DNA of 27,082 nt from JBJKPP01 sp046706145 (GCA_046706145.1 JBJKPP010000092.1:1-27082); one strand, 5' to 3'. Counted from the stretch's first letter, positions 14,749 through 23,965 are shown. The notes: a model not told the origin generated them from the letters alone. Translations and numbers: made by a program.

Positions 14749-16793
14749 TATTTTTTACTTTTTGATTTCTTTTTTGAATCTAAATGTTTAACGACTTTAT
14801 TAACAATATTTTGAGAAGTAATGCCGTAATGCTTATAGATTTCCTGGTAAGGTGCGCTTGCACCAAATTTGTCTATACCTATTATCAGGCCACTATCACC
14901 AACCCATTCCTGCCATCCGAAAGGAGAGGCAGCTTCAACTGCAACTTTTACTTTTACATTACTTGGCAAAACTTTTTCTTTATACGCTTTTGATTGCTCT
15001 TTGAATAACTCCCAGCTTGGCATGCTGACAACGCGTGTGTCAATCTTTTTCTTCGCTAATTTTTCTTGAGCTTCCATAGCTATTTGAACTTCGGAACCGC
15101 TTGAAATTATTATCACTTTGGGTGTTTTACCTTTTTCTTTGGAAAGAATATAGGCACCTCTTGTAGCATCTTTTGCATTACCAAGATTTTTTCTATCAAA
15201 AATAGGAAGGTTTTGTCTTGAGAGTACCAACATTGTTGGTCCGGTTTTTCTTTCTATTGCAATTCGCCACGCATAAGCAGTTTCATTTGCATCTGCAGGC
15301 CTAATTACACATAGATGCGGCATAGCTCTTAGTGAAGCTAAATGCTCAATTGGTTGATGAGTTGGTCCGTCTTCTCCAAGACCTATAGAGTCGTGCGTCA
15401 TAACATAAATTATTGGAATTTCCATTAACGAAGCTAAACGAATGGAAGGACGTGCGTAATCTGTAAAGATGAAGAACGTTGACGCAAAAGGTCTTAATCC
15501 GCCATGCAAATAAATTCCGTTGCATATTCCCGACATTGCATGTTCACGAACACCCCAGTCTATATTTCTGTTTGTGTATCTATTTTTTTCAAAATAACTA
15601 GTTAACTTCATTAGAGTTTTAGTTGAAGGAGACAAATCTGCACTGCCGCCGACAAACCACGGCACATTCTTAGCAAAACTATTAATAACTTTTGATGAAG
15701 CACTTCTTGTTGCAATCTTACCATCTTCCGGTTTGAAGTTTGGAATATCTTTATCCCATTCTTTTGGAAGTTTTTGATCTAAGTAATTTTGAAGTTGTTT
15801 TGCTAATTCCGGAAAAGACTTTTTGTATTCATTAAATAAATTATTCCATTCTTGTTCTAATTGTTTGCCTTTTTCGAAAGACTCTCTCATGTGTGCTAAT
15901 ACTTCGTCGGGTACGAGAAATTTCTCGTCTTCAGGCCATCCGTAATTTCTTTTTGTTAATTTTACTTCTTCTTCTCCTAATGCAGAACCATGAGCTTCTG
16001 CAGTATCTTGAAAGTGCGGAGAACCAAATCCAATATGTGAGCGAACTATAATTATAGAAGGTTTTTCTGTTTCATCAATTGCATTTTGATAAGCTTGAGA
16101 TAGAAGCTCGATATTATTAGCGTTATCACCAATGTTCTGAACGTGCCAATTATAAGCCTCAAACCTTTTCGAAACATCATCGGAATATGTCAAATCCGTG
16201 TTTCCCTCAATGCTAATATGATTATCATCATATAGATAGACTAATTTTCCAAGTCCGAGATGTCCTGCAAGTGAGGCAGCTTCATGAGATGCGCCTTCCA
16301 TTAAATCGCCGTCGCTGCAGAAAACAAATATGTGATGATCCACTATGTCGAAACCTTCGCGGTTAAATATGCTTGCGAGGTGTTTCTCGGCTATTCCCAT
16401 TCCCACGCCGTTCATAAATCCTTGCCCTAGAGGGCCTGTTGTTGTTTCAATTCCAGGGGCCAGTCCGTATTCAGGATGTCCGGCGGTTTTGCTGCCCCAT
16501 TGTCTAAAGTTTTTTATATCTTCAAGTGAAACATCATACCCCGACAAAAAAAGCATTGAATAAAGTAGCATCGAGGCGTGACCATTAGAAAGAATAAATC
16601 TGTCCCGGTTAGTCCACTTGGGATTATTAGGGTTAAAACGTAGAAATTTTTTCCATAAGATGTATGCTGCAGGTGCAAGTGCCATAGGTGCTCCCGGATG
16701 ACCGGAATTTGCCTTCTGCACAGCGTCCATTGATAAAGTTCTAATTGTATTTATAGTTAATTCTTGTACATCTGATTCTGCAAATCTATTCAT
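14748..16793 (-). CDS. tkt: Transketolase
   Basis: Thiamine-diphosphate enzyme that transfers two-carbon ketol units between sugar phosphates in the non-oxidative pentose phosphate pathway. The 681 residues are full length. Features in order: ANSGHPGAPM (28-37) with substrate/cofactor His, LSNGHASML (68-76), and the ThDP motif beginning CSDGDLMEG (159-167), ending at Asp190-Asn191. The central GDG glycine is Ser160, a variant common in this branch. HGSALGEEEV (268-277) follows, with catalytic Glu417 in WGVREHAM and the Lys-rich tail KKKSKSKK. It is the first gene of the pentose-phosphate operon. The 259 bases upstream should hold its promoter, but I could not define one. Confidence 0.97.
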   Translation of the reverse strand: MNRFAESDVQELTINTIRTLSMDAVQKANSGHPGAPMALAPAAYILWKKFLRFNPNNPKWTNRDRFILSNGHASMLLYSMLFLSGYDVSLEDIKNFRQWGSKTAGHPEYGLAPGIETTTGPLGQGFMNGVGMGIAEKHLASIFNREGFDIVDHHIFVFCSDGDLMEGASHEAASLAGHLGLGKLVYLYDDNHISIEGNTDLTYSDDVSKRFEAYNWHVQNIGDNANNIELLSQAYQNAIDETEKPSIIIVRSHIGFGSPHFQDTAEAHGSALGEEEVKLTKRNYGWPEDEKFLVPDEVLAHMRESFEKGKQLEQEWNNLFNEYKKSFPELAKQLQNYLDQKLPKEWDKDIPNFKPEDGKIATRSASSKVINSFAKNVPWFVGGSADLSPSTKTLMKLTSYFEKNRYTNRNIDWGVREHAMSGICNGIYLHGGLRPFASTFFIFTDYARPSIRLASLMEIPIIYVMTHDSIGLGEDGPTHQPIEHLASLRAMPHLCVIRPADANETAYAWRIAIERKTGPTMLVLSRQNLPIFDRKNLGNAKDATRGAYILSKEKGKTPKVIIISSGSEVQIAMEAQEKLAKKKIDTRVVSMPSWELFKEQSKAYKEKVLPSNVKVKVAVEAASPFGWQEWVGDSGLIIGIDKFGASAPYQEIYKHYGITSQNIVNKVVKHLDSKKKSKSKK

Positions 16794-17052
16794 GTTAATA
16801 ATCCTTTCGGTATAAACCTACAAAATAGTTGTTATTTGTTCAAAAGAGCGTTATATACATCACTTTTAGTATAAGAGTGAAGAATAAAAATAAGATGATT
16901 TCCCTTAACCAAACAAGATTTTGAGCGACCTAAAATATAGAAATGTACTTTATTAATCTACTTTTTAACAAAAATTGACCTGCCAGTATAATTTGGCGTT
17001 TTCTTCCTGCCTCTGCTATTAAATTATGATTAGAAAGCTCTAAACCTGGACT

Positions 17053-17676
17053 TTACTTAAACTTAATTTGCTTATAAGATTTTAATGCATGTCCAGAATA
17101 AAGCCATGTAATTTGTCTTAAGGTTAAAGCCTGGTCAAATTCAGTTAATGCGGAAATACCATCGGCCGGAACGACAACATTATACCATCTTAATCCGGCA
17201 GAAGCTGCAGTATGTGCCACACAAATGTTTGAAACTGTACCAACCATAACTATGTTTTTTGTTTTCCAAACATTTGCTAAATAATGTTCTAATGAAGTAC
17301 CGTAAAATCCATCATAACGGTTTTTTTGAAAAACCATTTCATCATTTTTAGGTTTCAGTTCATCAATAATTTGCCAGCCCCATGAATTGACTTTGCAGTG
17401 CTTCGGCCAAATTTTCCATTCTTTGTCATTTTGAAAATGAGTATCTTGTGTGAAGGCGACGTTAATTTCATTTTTCCTAGCATAAGAAAGTAACTTCTGA
17501 AGATTTTTCACAGTTTCTCCAGCGGCGGGAACGACTAAACTTCCACCTTCTTTCACGAAGTCATTTTGCATATCGATTATCAAAACCAAAGTTTTCTTGC
17601 TGTTCAGAGTTATGCTGTTTTTAAACTTTATTTCCGGCACTTCCACTTTTTGTCCAGGAGTAAAATTATAGCTCAT
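17053..17676 (-). CDS. Isochorismatase-family cysteine hydrolase, nicotinamidase-like
   Basis: A 207-residue cysteine hydrolase. The triad is complete: Asp35 in LIIDMQNDF, Lys118 in FQKNRYDGF, and Cys152 in VSNICVAHTA. A metal site like that of nicotinamidases is also present: Asp78 and His80 in TQDTHF and His93 in WPKHC. The Gly-Thr that usually follows WPxHC in PncA is Asn97-Ser98 here, and an N-terminal extension of about 25 residues precedes the core. So nicotinamidase (nicotinamide to nicotinate, NAD salvage) is likely but a related amidase is possible. GGAG lies ten bases before ATG 17676. It diverges from the aldo/keto reductase gene with a shared 161-base promoter region. Confidence 0.88.
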   Translation of the reverse strand: MSYNFTPGQKVEVPEIKFKNSITLNSKKTLVLIIDMQNDFVKEGGSLVVPAAGETVKNLQKLLSYARKNEINVAFTQDTHFQNDKEWKIWPKHCKVNSWGWQIIDELKPKNDEMVFQKNRYDGFYGTSLEHYLANVWKTKNIVMVGTVSNICVAHTAASAGLRWYNVVVPADGISALTEFDQALTLRQITWLYSGHALKSYKQIKFK

Positions 17677-17837
17677 TTTTAGTTTTCTCCTTCGGTTGTT
17701 TTCTTCTCGTACAACTTAAAGTATATACATTGAATAATGAAAAGATTGCTTAATATCAAATATATTTTTTTTATACTTTAGGAAATGCTGTAAAGTTTTT
17801 TATCTTTTCCTGTATAAGAAAAACATTTTAGATAATC

Positions 17838-18806
17838 ATGATATATAAAAGTTTTGGTAAGAATGGTGACAAAGTTTCTCTTCTTGGTTTTGGATGCTGG
17901 GGAATAGGCCAGGATGAATGGAAGGGCGCTGATGATAAGGAATCAAAAAAAGCTTTGCTTAAAGCAATTGATGAAGGTATAACTTTATTCGATACAGCCT
18001 TGGCATATGGTAAAGGTCATAGCGAAGAATTGGTTGGCAAAGCAGAGAAGGAATCTAAGAAAAAAGTATTTATCGCTACAAAAATTCCCTCGAAAAAATG
18101 GGAATGGCCTGCTTCCGATAAATCAACTCTTAAGGAATCTTATCCTGAAAAATATATAATAGAAAAAACAGAAGAGAGTCTAAAGAACTTAAAGAGGGAT
18201 TATATTGACCTAATGCAATTTCACGTTTGGAACGATAAATGGGCGAATGAAGATGAATGGAAAAACACTGTGACAAAACTAAAAAAAGATGGAAAAGTCA
18301 GGTATTGGGGGGTTTCGATAAACGACCACCAGCCGGAAAACGGAATTGAAACTGCTAAAACAGGCCTTATTGATTCATTCCAAGTAATATTTAATATATT
18401 TGATCAGAAACCTATTACAAAACTGTTCCCGTTTTGCAGAAAAAATAACATTGCCGTGATAGTTAGGGTTCCTTATGACGAAGGAGCGCTGACCGGAAAT
18501 ATTAGGCACGATACCGAATTTCCCGTGGGTGATTTTAGGAACGATTATTTTAGAGGAAAAAGAAAAATAGAAGTGCAGGAAAGAGTTGATAAAATTTGGG
18601 AAGATGTTAAGGAAGAATGTGAAAGTGTTGCCGAAGCCGCACTACGGTATGTTATAAGCTTTAGCGAAGTTACAAGTGTAATCCCGGGTATGAGAAAATA
18701 CAAAAACCTTATGGCCAACATTAGATATATCGAAAAGGATGGTTTATCTAGACAAAAATTAGAAACACTTAAAATACACAAGTGGAATAGAAATTTTTAC
18801 GAATAG
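17838..18806 (+). CDS. Aldo/keto reductase
   Basis: A 322-residue (alpha/beta)8-barrel NADPH-dependent oxidoreductase of the aldo/keto reductase superfamily. The catalytic tetrad is Asp52 and Tyr57 (FDTALAYGKGHSE), Lys82 (FIATKI) and His129 (LMQFHVW). SVIPGMRKYKNLMANI near the C-terminus is the usual cofactor-binding segment. It is closest in style to the general-stress/YqkF-like subgroup, substrate unknown. It has no clear Shine-Dalgarno at ATG 17838. The next gene in the same direction begins 40 bases after its stop and may be cotranscribed. Confidence 0.93.
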   Translation: MIYKSFGKNGDKVSLLGFGCWGIGQDEWKGADDKESKKALLKAIDEGITLFDTALAYGKGHSEELVGKAEKESKKKVFIATKIPSKKWEWPASDKSTLKESYPEKYIIEKTEESLKNLKRDYIDLMQFHVWNDKWANEDEWKNTVTKLKKDGKVRYWGVSINDHQPENGIETAKTGLIDSFQVIFNIFDQKPITKLFPFCRKNNIAVIVRVPYDEGALTGNIRHDTEFPVGDFRNDYFRGKRKIEVQERVDKIWEDVKEECESVAEAALRYVISFSEVTSVIPGMRKYKNLMANIRYIEKDGLSRQKLETLKIHKWNRNFYE

Positions 18807-18846
18807 GGCGTACATTTCTTAAATCTATAACCAATTAAGTAAAAAA

Positions 18847-19383
18847 TTGAAAAGAAAAATAATTACAGTATTCGGAAGTTCTGTGCCTAAAGAGGGCGAT
18901 GAAGAATTTTCCACAGCGTATAATCTTGGCTCATTGCTGGCAAAAAATAATTTTGATGTTTGTACCGGTGGTTTTCAGGGAATTATGAATGCAGTTTCGA
19001 AAGGGGCAGTCGAAAACGGAACGCATGCGATTGGTGTTACTGTAAATTTGTGGGGAGCAAAACCAAGTAAGTATCTTACAAAAAATGTGGAGTGCAATAC
19101 TCTTTTTGAAAGAATATCTAAACTTGTAGAATTAGGCGATGCTTATGTGGTATTACAAGGCGGCACTGGAACTTTATTAGAACTCTCAGTTGTTTGGGAA
19201 TATATGAATAAAAACATGCTGGAAGTTAAGCCGATAGTTTGCTATTCAAAAATGTGGAAAAAAGTAGTAAAAATAATTGATGACCAGCTTGAGCGTGAGA
19301 ACAGAGCAACGAATCTGGTAAAATGTTTTGATGATGTAGAAGAGATAGCTATGTATTTGAAAGAAAAGTTAAAATCAGTTTAG
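18847..19383 (+). CDS. LOG-like / TIGR00725-family Rossmann protein
   Basis: A 178-residue Rossmann-fold protein of the LOG / DprA-like superfamily. GGFQGIMNAVSKG (41-53) matches the family's GGGxxGLMGAV region, and QGGTGTLLEL (104-113) is the PGGxGTxxE motif with Gln in place of Pro. True LOG proteins cleave cytokinin ribotides or other nucleoside monophosphates. Members of the TIGR00725 branch are uncharacterised, so the activity is uncertain. It starts at TTG 18847: a stop lies at 18820-18822 in frame, no ATG precedes the first strand, and the next in-frame Met is within the core. It lies 40 bases after the aldo/keto reductase and is followed by a hairpin with a T-run at 19400. Confidence 0.88.
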   Translation: MKRKIITVFGSSVPKEGDEEFSTAYNLGSLLAKNNFDVCTGGFQGIMNAVSKGAVENGTHAIGVTVNLWGAKPSKYLTKNVECNTLFERISKLVELGDAYVVLQGGTGTLLELSVVWEYMNKNMLEVKPIVCYSKMWKKVVKIIDDQLERENRATNLVKCFDDVEEIAMYLKEKLKSV

Positions 19384-19399
19384 TTTCTTTTTATAGAAA

Positions 19400-19428
19400 A
19401 ACCGTTAAAACGGTTGTAATTTTTTTTC
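19400..19428 (+). terminator. Palindrome AACCGTT/AACGGTT with T-run
   Basis: AACCGTT (19400-19406) and AACGGTT (19409-19415) form a seven-pair stem with an AA loop, followed after GTAA by eight T residues (19420-19427). It lies 16 bases past the LOG-like stop, so it could end that transcript. The same AACCGTT/AACGGTT arms recur at 19485-19499, which suggests that it is also a repeat element. Confidence 0.6.
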
Positions 19429-19436
19429 TACTTAGC

Positions 19437-19460
19437 AACCCACGACTTAAGTCGTAGGTT
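19437..19460. repeat. 24-base palindrome with ACGACTT/AAGTCGT core
   Basis: The inner arms ACGACTT (19442-19448) and AAGTCGT (19449-19455) are perfectly complementary with no loop, flanked by AACC (19437-19440) and GGTT (19457-19460) with a single C/A mismatch. It sits between the two AACCGTT hairpins in the gap between converging genes. Confidence 0.75.
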
Positions 19461-19484
19461 AATGATAAAAGAATGTTCGTCTGT

Positions 19485-19499
19485 AACCGTTTAACGGTT
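19485..19499. repeat. Second AACCGTT/AACGGTT palindrome
   Basis: AACCGTT (19485-19491), one T, then AACGGTT (19493-19499). The arms are identical to those at 19400-19415. It ends 12 bases before the stop of the converging glycosyltransferase gene and may serve as its terminator, though no long T-run follows on the minus strand. Confidence 0.7.
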
Positions 19500-19510
19500 T
19501 TTACATGCAG

Positions 19511-20581
19511 TTACGTCAGGCTTGTTAAGAAATCTTTAGCTGCATTGTAAACCATATCCTCAGTCAACTCCTTCATACATTTAAACTTCACATCATTTCT
19601 AAAACAAATTAATGGACGAGGGGAGTAAATAAAGCACGGCGAACAATCCAACGTTAATCTGACTATTTTATGATTGGTTTTCCACGGGTAAATATAATTA
19701 GGATTCGTAGGTCCTAGAAGAGCAATAATATTTGCTTTCATTGCAGAAGCCACATGCATCAGACTTGAATCGTTCGTTATAAACAGATTGCATCTTTTAA
19801 TTATAGCTGCGGATTGTGCCAGATTGTCCGTATTAACAACAATTGAGTTATTTGAATCAATCATGCTGTTAATATTTTTCTTAAGCTCGTCCTCCTCAGG
19901 TCCACCAAAGATTAATATTTTTGCATCGTAATTCTTTATTAATCGTTTTCCTAATTCTGCAAATTTCTCCGGCTCCCATCTTCTTTTAATTTGATTCTTT
20001 AAAGTTGCAGAACCCGGATGGAATCCAATTACAATGTCATTTCCTGAAATATTTTTATTCTTTAAGTAAGTTTCGTTATAACTTATATCATCTTTAGTAA
20101 GCTGAAACTCTAGATCTGGCTGTTCATTATATTTTTGATTAAATAATTTTTCACAAAGTTTTAGGTTTTCTTGGACGTTATGAAGTGAATCATTTTCTGT
20201 TACTCTAACGTTGTTAAGAAAACCCAGATTTACAAAATCTTTTCTTAAATATTTAATCGTTGCTCTTTTTTTAGCACCTATTAAAAAGTTTATTATATTA
20301 TATTCTCTTCGGTTAGACGGATAAGCGTTAATAGAAGCGTCGTATTTTTTTCTTAATGAAAAAACAAATTTTAGTGATTTAAATATTCCTTCATTAATAA
20401 AATCAAAAAAGAATACCTTATTAACTAAAGAATTTTGTTCAAGAATTGTTTGTGCTCCACGGAACATTACAAGAGCATCTATTTCCAAACCTGGATTAAA
20501 TTTCTTGAGTAACCTAATTACAGGTGTAAACATCAGAGCATCGCCTATCCCGGAAAGTGCAATAATTAATATTCTATTCAT
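19511..20581 (-). CDS. Glycosyltransferase family 9 (ADP-heptose:LPS heptosyltransferase-like)
   Basis: A 356-residue GT-B fold glycosyltransferase of family GT9, which builds inner-core lipopolysaccharide or related envelope glycans at the cytoplasmic face of the inner membrane. The N-terminal ILIIALSGIGDALMFTP carries the acceptor-domain GxGD loop. The C-terminal domain shows GFHPGSATLKN and WEPEKFAEL, then NDSSLMHVASAMKANIIALLGPTNP, the typical GT9 donor-site run. The exact donor and acceptor are unknown. I chose ATG 20581 over the GTG at 20587 since it puts the first strand at the N-terminus. It is separated by a strong terminator from the DUF2723 gene upstream, so it needs its own promoter or read-through. 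Confidence 0.92.
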   Translation of the reverse strand: MNRILIIALSGIGDALMFTPVIRLLKKFNPGLEIDALVMFRGAQTILEQNSLVNKVFFFDFINEGIFKSLKFVFSLRKKYDASINAYPSNRREYNIINFLIGAKKRATIKYLRKDFVNLGFLNNVRVTENDSLHNVQENLKLCEKLFNQKYNEQPDLEFQLTKDDISYNETYLKNKNISGNDIVIGFHPGSATLKNQIKRRWEPEKFAELGKRLIKNYDAKILIFGGPEEDELKKNINSMIDSNNSIVVNTDNLAQSAAIIKRCNLFITNDSSLMHVASAMKANIIALLGPTNPNYIYPWKTNHKIVRLTLDCSPCFIYSPRPLICFRNDVKFKCMKELTEDMVYNAAKDFLTSLT

Positions 20582-20606
20582 AAACACTTAATTTTTAATT
20601 AACAAC

Positions 20607-20635
20607 AAAAAAATAAGCGGTAAAAACCGCTTATT
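20607..20635 (-). terminator. Rho-independent terminator after the DUF2723 gene
   Basis: AATAAGCGGT (20612-20621) and ACCGCTTATT (20626-20635) give a perfect ten-pair stem with a four-base loop. On the minus strand the stem is followed by seven T residues (A at 20607-20613 on the plus strand, partly shared with the stem). It lies 27 bases after the DUF2723 stop and just before the glycosyltransferase gene. Confidence 0.9.
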
Positions 20636-20661
20636 CAAACAAAATACTATTTACAGAAAAA

Positions 20662-23600
20662 TTATTTTGATTGCTGTTTATTTTTTGCTTTTGCTGCAAT
20701 GCTGTCTTTATTTTGTTGCTGCATTTCAGCAAGCTTTCTAAATCGCGCTACGTTTGCCTTCACTGTCGGATCATCCGGATAAAGCTTTTCTATTCTTTCC
20801 CAGATGTCGGCGAGTTTGCCATATTCCTGTAATCTGCCATAAAGTTGAATCAATATTCTATAAGGATTATTATAAGATTGTACGTCTGTCGGGTTTTCTT
20901 CCATATCTTGCAATGCTGTCTTTTCAACTGATTTATAAATTGACATGGCTGTATCTACGGCACCGGCATTGTAGTACAAACTGCCAATGTTGAACAGAAT
21001 TCCATTATCCATAGGAATAATTTGACGTGGTATTTTCTGCTGCATTGAATTAAGGGTATTAACGGCTAATGAATCCTCATTATGATTTAAGTAATAAAAA
21101 GTCATAGCAAGAAAAGCGTTTCTGTAATTCTGTAGCATTCTTACATGATTTTGGTCATAGAAAATCTTTGGATTATTTAGTCCTCTAAATTTGAATCCCG
21201 GTTTATATGTTTCACTAAAACCTTTATTCCCTGCAATTTGTTCAGCAAGGATATGAGGTTCGATAAAGTCGTAACCTTGTCCGCCCTTCTGAGGAACCAA
21301 TCTGGAAGCCATTCCTTCCAGTCGTAAATAATCATCCAAGCCTATTTTGCTATCTTCGGAACAAGTGACGGCGAAATAAATTGGTCTCTTCCACAGGTTA
21401 TCTTGCACAATCTCTTTAACCATTATGTCTTGAACCCTGATCGCTTTTACGTTTCCATAATCTAAAGTAGGTTTCATGGTGAAGGTGAGCGAACCTTGCT
21501 TAAGAGTTGTGGAATCTGTTAGATTATATTCTTCATAGAAATCTTTTATGGGCTTATGTTCCACTTCGTTAGGACCTGGGATCGTGATTTTTTGCGTTTC
21601 CCATCTAATAGGTTGAATATTGTTTATCTGATTATTTGTCATATCTATGTTTACGGTCCCAACGTGGAATGGATCATCATTTTTTAATTCTCTTATATAC
21701 CAAGGTGTGTTTAATAAACTTAGATTAACAATTGTTACATCTCTTCTAATACCCTCGGCATTCTGAAGATACCAAAGAGGGAAAGTATCATTATCACCAT
21801 TGGTAAACAAAATTGCATGCGGTGCACAGCTTTGCAGAAGATTATAGGAATAATCCCACGGAACCCAATTGTGCGATCTATCGTGTTTAAAATAATTTGT
21901 CTTGTACATATTGAGGGGTACAAACACAACGGCTAAAGCTAAAACAGCAACTGCGGCAACATTTTTGTAATTTTTATTTTTCAGCTTCTGATACGCTAAT
22001 TCGGCTAGACACTTTACACCAATACCTATCCAGATTGCAAAAACGAAATAGGCGCCAGCATAAAAATAGTGTCTTTCTCTAGGCTGAGGCTGCTGCTGGT
22101 TTTGGTAAAACGCAGTTAAATATCCCATTAGTAAGAACATGATCATAAAAATGGAAGCCATCTTCCAATCTTTTTTATAATGATAATAAATGCCCAGCAA
22201 ACCTAATAAGAATGGAATACCGTATAGTGAATCCGCTACATTGCCAGCGAAATGGATTCCCAAAATCTTACCAAAAACATTTCCAATCTCATTAAAAGGT
22301 GCAATATCAGGGCCTGCGTCCTGGTTCCAGCTCGACCTTCCTGCAAAATTCCAGAGTATATACCTTGTCATCATGTGATTCATCTGATAACGCCAGAAGA
22401 AATCCAAGTCAGTTGAATAGTTCTTCCAGGTTTCATTGTGCATACCATCGTCAGCGAATCTTCTTTTGAAGATAGGAAAATCACCATACTGTGATCTGTT
22501 AAGGTATTGTACTAGTGTGGGAAAATCTTCCGGATCATTTTCATTTATTGGAGGATGTTCATTTGCACGAATAATAATCATTGCAAAACACGCATATCCT
22601 ACTAAAATCATAATGATGGACATGAATATTATATGAAGAGTAGATTTTTTATTCTTGATGGCATACCTTGCTCCATACCCCAATGCAAGAATAATAATCA
22701 AGAAACATATCAGACCTATCCAATTATTGTCTCCAGCAACATCTTCTATAATGTCCGGCAGATATTTCACTATACCGGGATAAACAATGAAAAGTCCAAT
22801 ACCTCCTACCAGTATAGGAACGTAAAAAGAATTTTTATTAATTAATTTCTTGTGAAATGCTCCTATATAAACTGCAGTGATGGCAATCATTATAAGCACA
22901 AACTTTGTATCATAAGCGTGAAATTCTGTGGGTGTCGGAGGAGTTGTAGATGTTTGCGCTGACCACATTGCCATTGCAATTACTAAGATGATACCGATGT
23001 TTCCCCAAAATAAATAGCTCGATTTCTTAGCTGTCTCTTCATCGGTAATGTATTTCCTAAATACAATTACCATAAGTATGGGAGCTATTGGCAAAACTCC
23101 CATAAGGTGAACAGCCGGAGCAATTCCTAGCAAATACGCTATCATCAATAAATATTTTGAACTATCAGGTGAATCAGGATTGCTGTTCCAGCGGAGAATC
23201 AGCCATATCATAAATGCGGTAAGAAATGTGCTGGTTGCAAATACGTTTGCTTCAACACCATTAAACCAGAATGTTCCGCTGAAAGATAAAGCAAAAGCCC
23301 CAACAGCAGCAGAACCATAGGTTATAACAGCACTCAGTTTACTTGTAGGTTCATGCCCTTCAAAATTCTTAATAAGTTCTATTATTATGAAGTATATAAA
23401 AATTACAGAGAACGCGCTGCCAATAACAGAAACATAATTCATCCGCAGAGCTATATTATGTACGAATGGAACAAGTTGAAAAAGTTTTCCAAGGATTAAA
23501 AAGAAAGGTGCTCCCGGCGGATGGGGTATCTGTAAATAAAAGGCCGTAGCAAGAAATTCACCACAATCCCAAAAGGAAACTGACGGCTGTACTGTAGATA

Positions 23601-23667
23601 TCAATACAGAAATTGAGATTAGAAATATTACTAATCCGAGTATCCTTCTAAAAAGCTTGTTATTCAT
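20662..23667 (-). CDS. DUF2723 (GT117) membrane glycosyltransferase with TPR-like tail
   Basis: A 1001-residue multi-pass inner-membrane protein of DUF2723, now placed in glycosyltransferase family GT117 with the animal O-mannosyltransferase TMEM260. The first periplasmic loop carries the hallmark VSFWDCGEFLATA with Asp34 and Glu37, then IPHPPGAPFFLILGKLF. About a dozen hydrophobic segments run to roughly residue 600. The soluble part after that includes NGDNDTFPLWYLQNAEGIRRDV and ends in two or three TPR-like helical pairs (about 880-990) and a Gln/Lys-rich tail. The likely role is sugar transfer to secreted or surface proteins. Substrate and sugar are not known for bacterial members. The 75-residue gene 70 bases upstream probably shares its transcript. 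Confidence 0.92.
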   Translation of the reverse strand: MNNKLFRRILGLVIFLISISVLISTVQPSVSFWDCGEFLATAFYLQIPHPPGAPFFLILGKLFQLVPFVHNIALRMNYVSVIGSAFSVIFIYFIIIELIKNFEGHEPTSKLSAVITYGSAAVGAFALSFSGTFWFNGVEANVFATSTFLTAFMIWLILRWNSNPDSPDSSKYLLMIAYLLGIAPAVHLMGVLPIAPILMVIVFRKYITDEETAKKSSYLFWGNIGIILVIAMAMWSAQTSTTPPTPTEFHAYDTKFVLIMIAITAVYIGAFHKKLINKNSFYVPILVGGIGLFIVYPGIVKYLPDIIEDVAGDNNWIGLICFLIIILALGYGARYAIKNKKSTLHIIFMSIIMILVGYACFAMIIIRANEHPPINENDPEDFPTLVQYLNRSQYGDFPIFKRRFADDGMHNETWKNYSTDLDFFWRYQMNHMMTRYILWNFAGRSSWNQDAGPDIAPFNEIGNVFGKILGIHFAGNVADSLYGIPFLLGLLGIYYHYKKDWKMASIFMIMFLLMGYLTAFYQNQQQPQPRERHYFYAGAYFVFAIWIGIGVKCLAELAYQKLKNKNYKNVAAVAVLALAVVFVPLNMYKTNYFKHDRSHNWVPWDYSYNLLQSCAPHAILFTNGDNDTFPLWYLQNAEGIRRDVTIVNLSLLNTPWYIRELKNDDPFHVGTVNIDMTNNQINNIQPIRWETQKITIPGPNEVEHKPIKDFYEEYNLTDSTTLKQGSLTFTMKPTLDYGNVKAIRVQDIMVKEIVQDNLWKRPIYFAVTCSEDSKIGLDDYLRLEGMASRLVPQKGGQGYDFIEPHILAEQIAGNKGFSETYKPGFKFRGLNNPKIFYDQNHVRMLQNYRNAFLAMTFYYLNHNEDSLAVNTLNSMQQKIPRQIIPMDNGILFNIGSLYYNAGAVDTAMSIYKSVEKTALQDMEENPTDVQSYNNPYRILIQLYGRLQEYGKLADIWERIEKLYPDDPTVKANVARFRKLAEMQQQNKDSIAAKAKNKQQSK

Positions 23668-23737
23668 TCATACCTCGAAAATGAATGCCAAAATTATCTA
23701 CTATGGGTTTATTTATCAATGCTTAAGTTGAAGTTTT

Positions 23738-23965
23738 TTAACCCTGGCTGTTATTCTTAAAAAATTTGTCGTATTTAGATTTGTCGATTGGAGCGTTATA
23801 TTTTTCGTATAATTCCTTCAATCTTTTCATAGAAATGGTATCAAAGTCTTCCTCATCTTTATCTCTTTTTACGAACATCTTGTATTCTTCAAGTTCCTTA
23901 GGTTCCAGTTTCCTTTCATTTCTTTTTAGAAATTCGAGATATTTTTTTTGGTCTCTATAAGACAT
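23738..23965 (-). CDS. Small, highly charged protein of unknown function
   Basis: A 75-residue protein very rich in Lys, Glu, Asp and Tyr, predicted helical, without membrane segments or Cys. I do not recognise a family. It is probably real: GGAG lies six bases before ATG 23965, the codons look like the neighbours', and it sits on the same strand 70 bases upstream of the DUF2723 gene. Amphipathic stretches such as YLEFLKRNERKLEPKELEEY suggest a short helical bundle or a protein-binding peptide. A function linked to the DUF2723 enzyme is only a guess from position. Confidence 0.7.
   Translation of the reverse strand: MSYRDQKKYLEFLKRNERKLEPKELEEYKMFVKRDKDEEDFDTISMKRLKELYEKYNAPIDKSKYDKFFKNNSQG

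Noticed and set aside
16794..17052. The region upstream of tkt searched for a promoter, riboswitch or small RNA.
   Set aside because: Only weak TTGAAC/TAGGTT-like boxes could be proposed, and no conserved RNA fold was recognised, so no feature was called.
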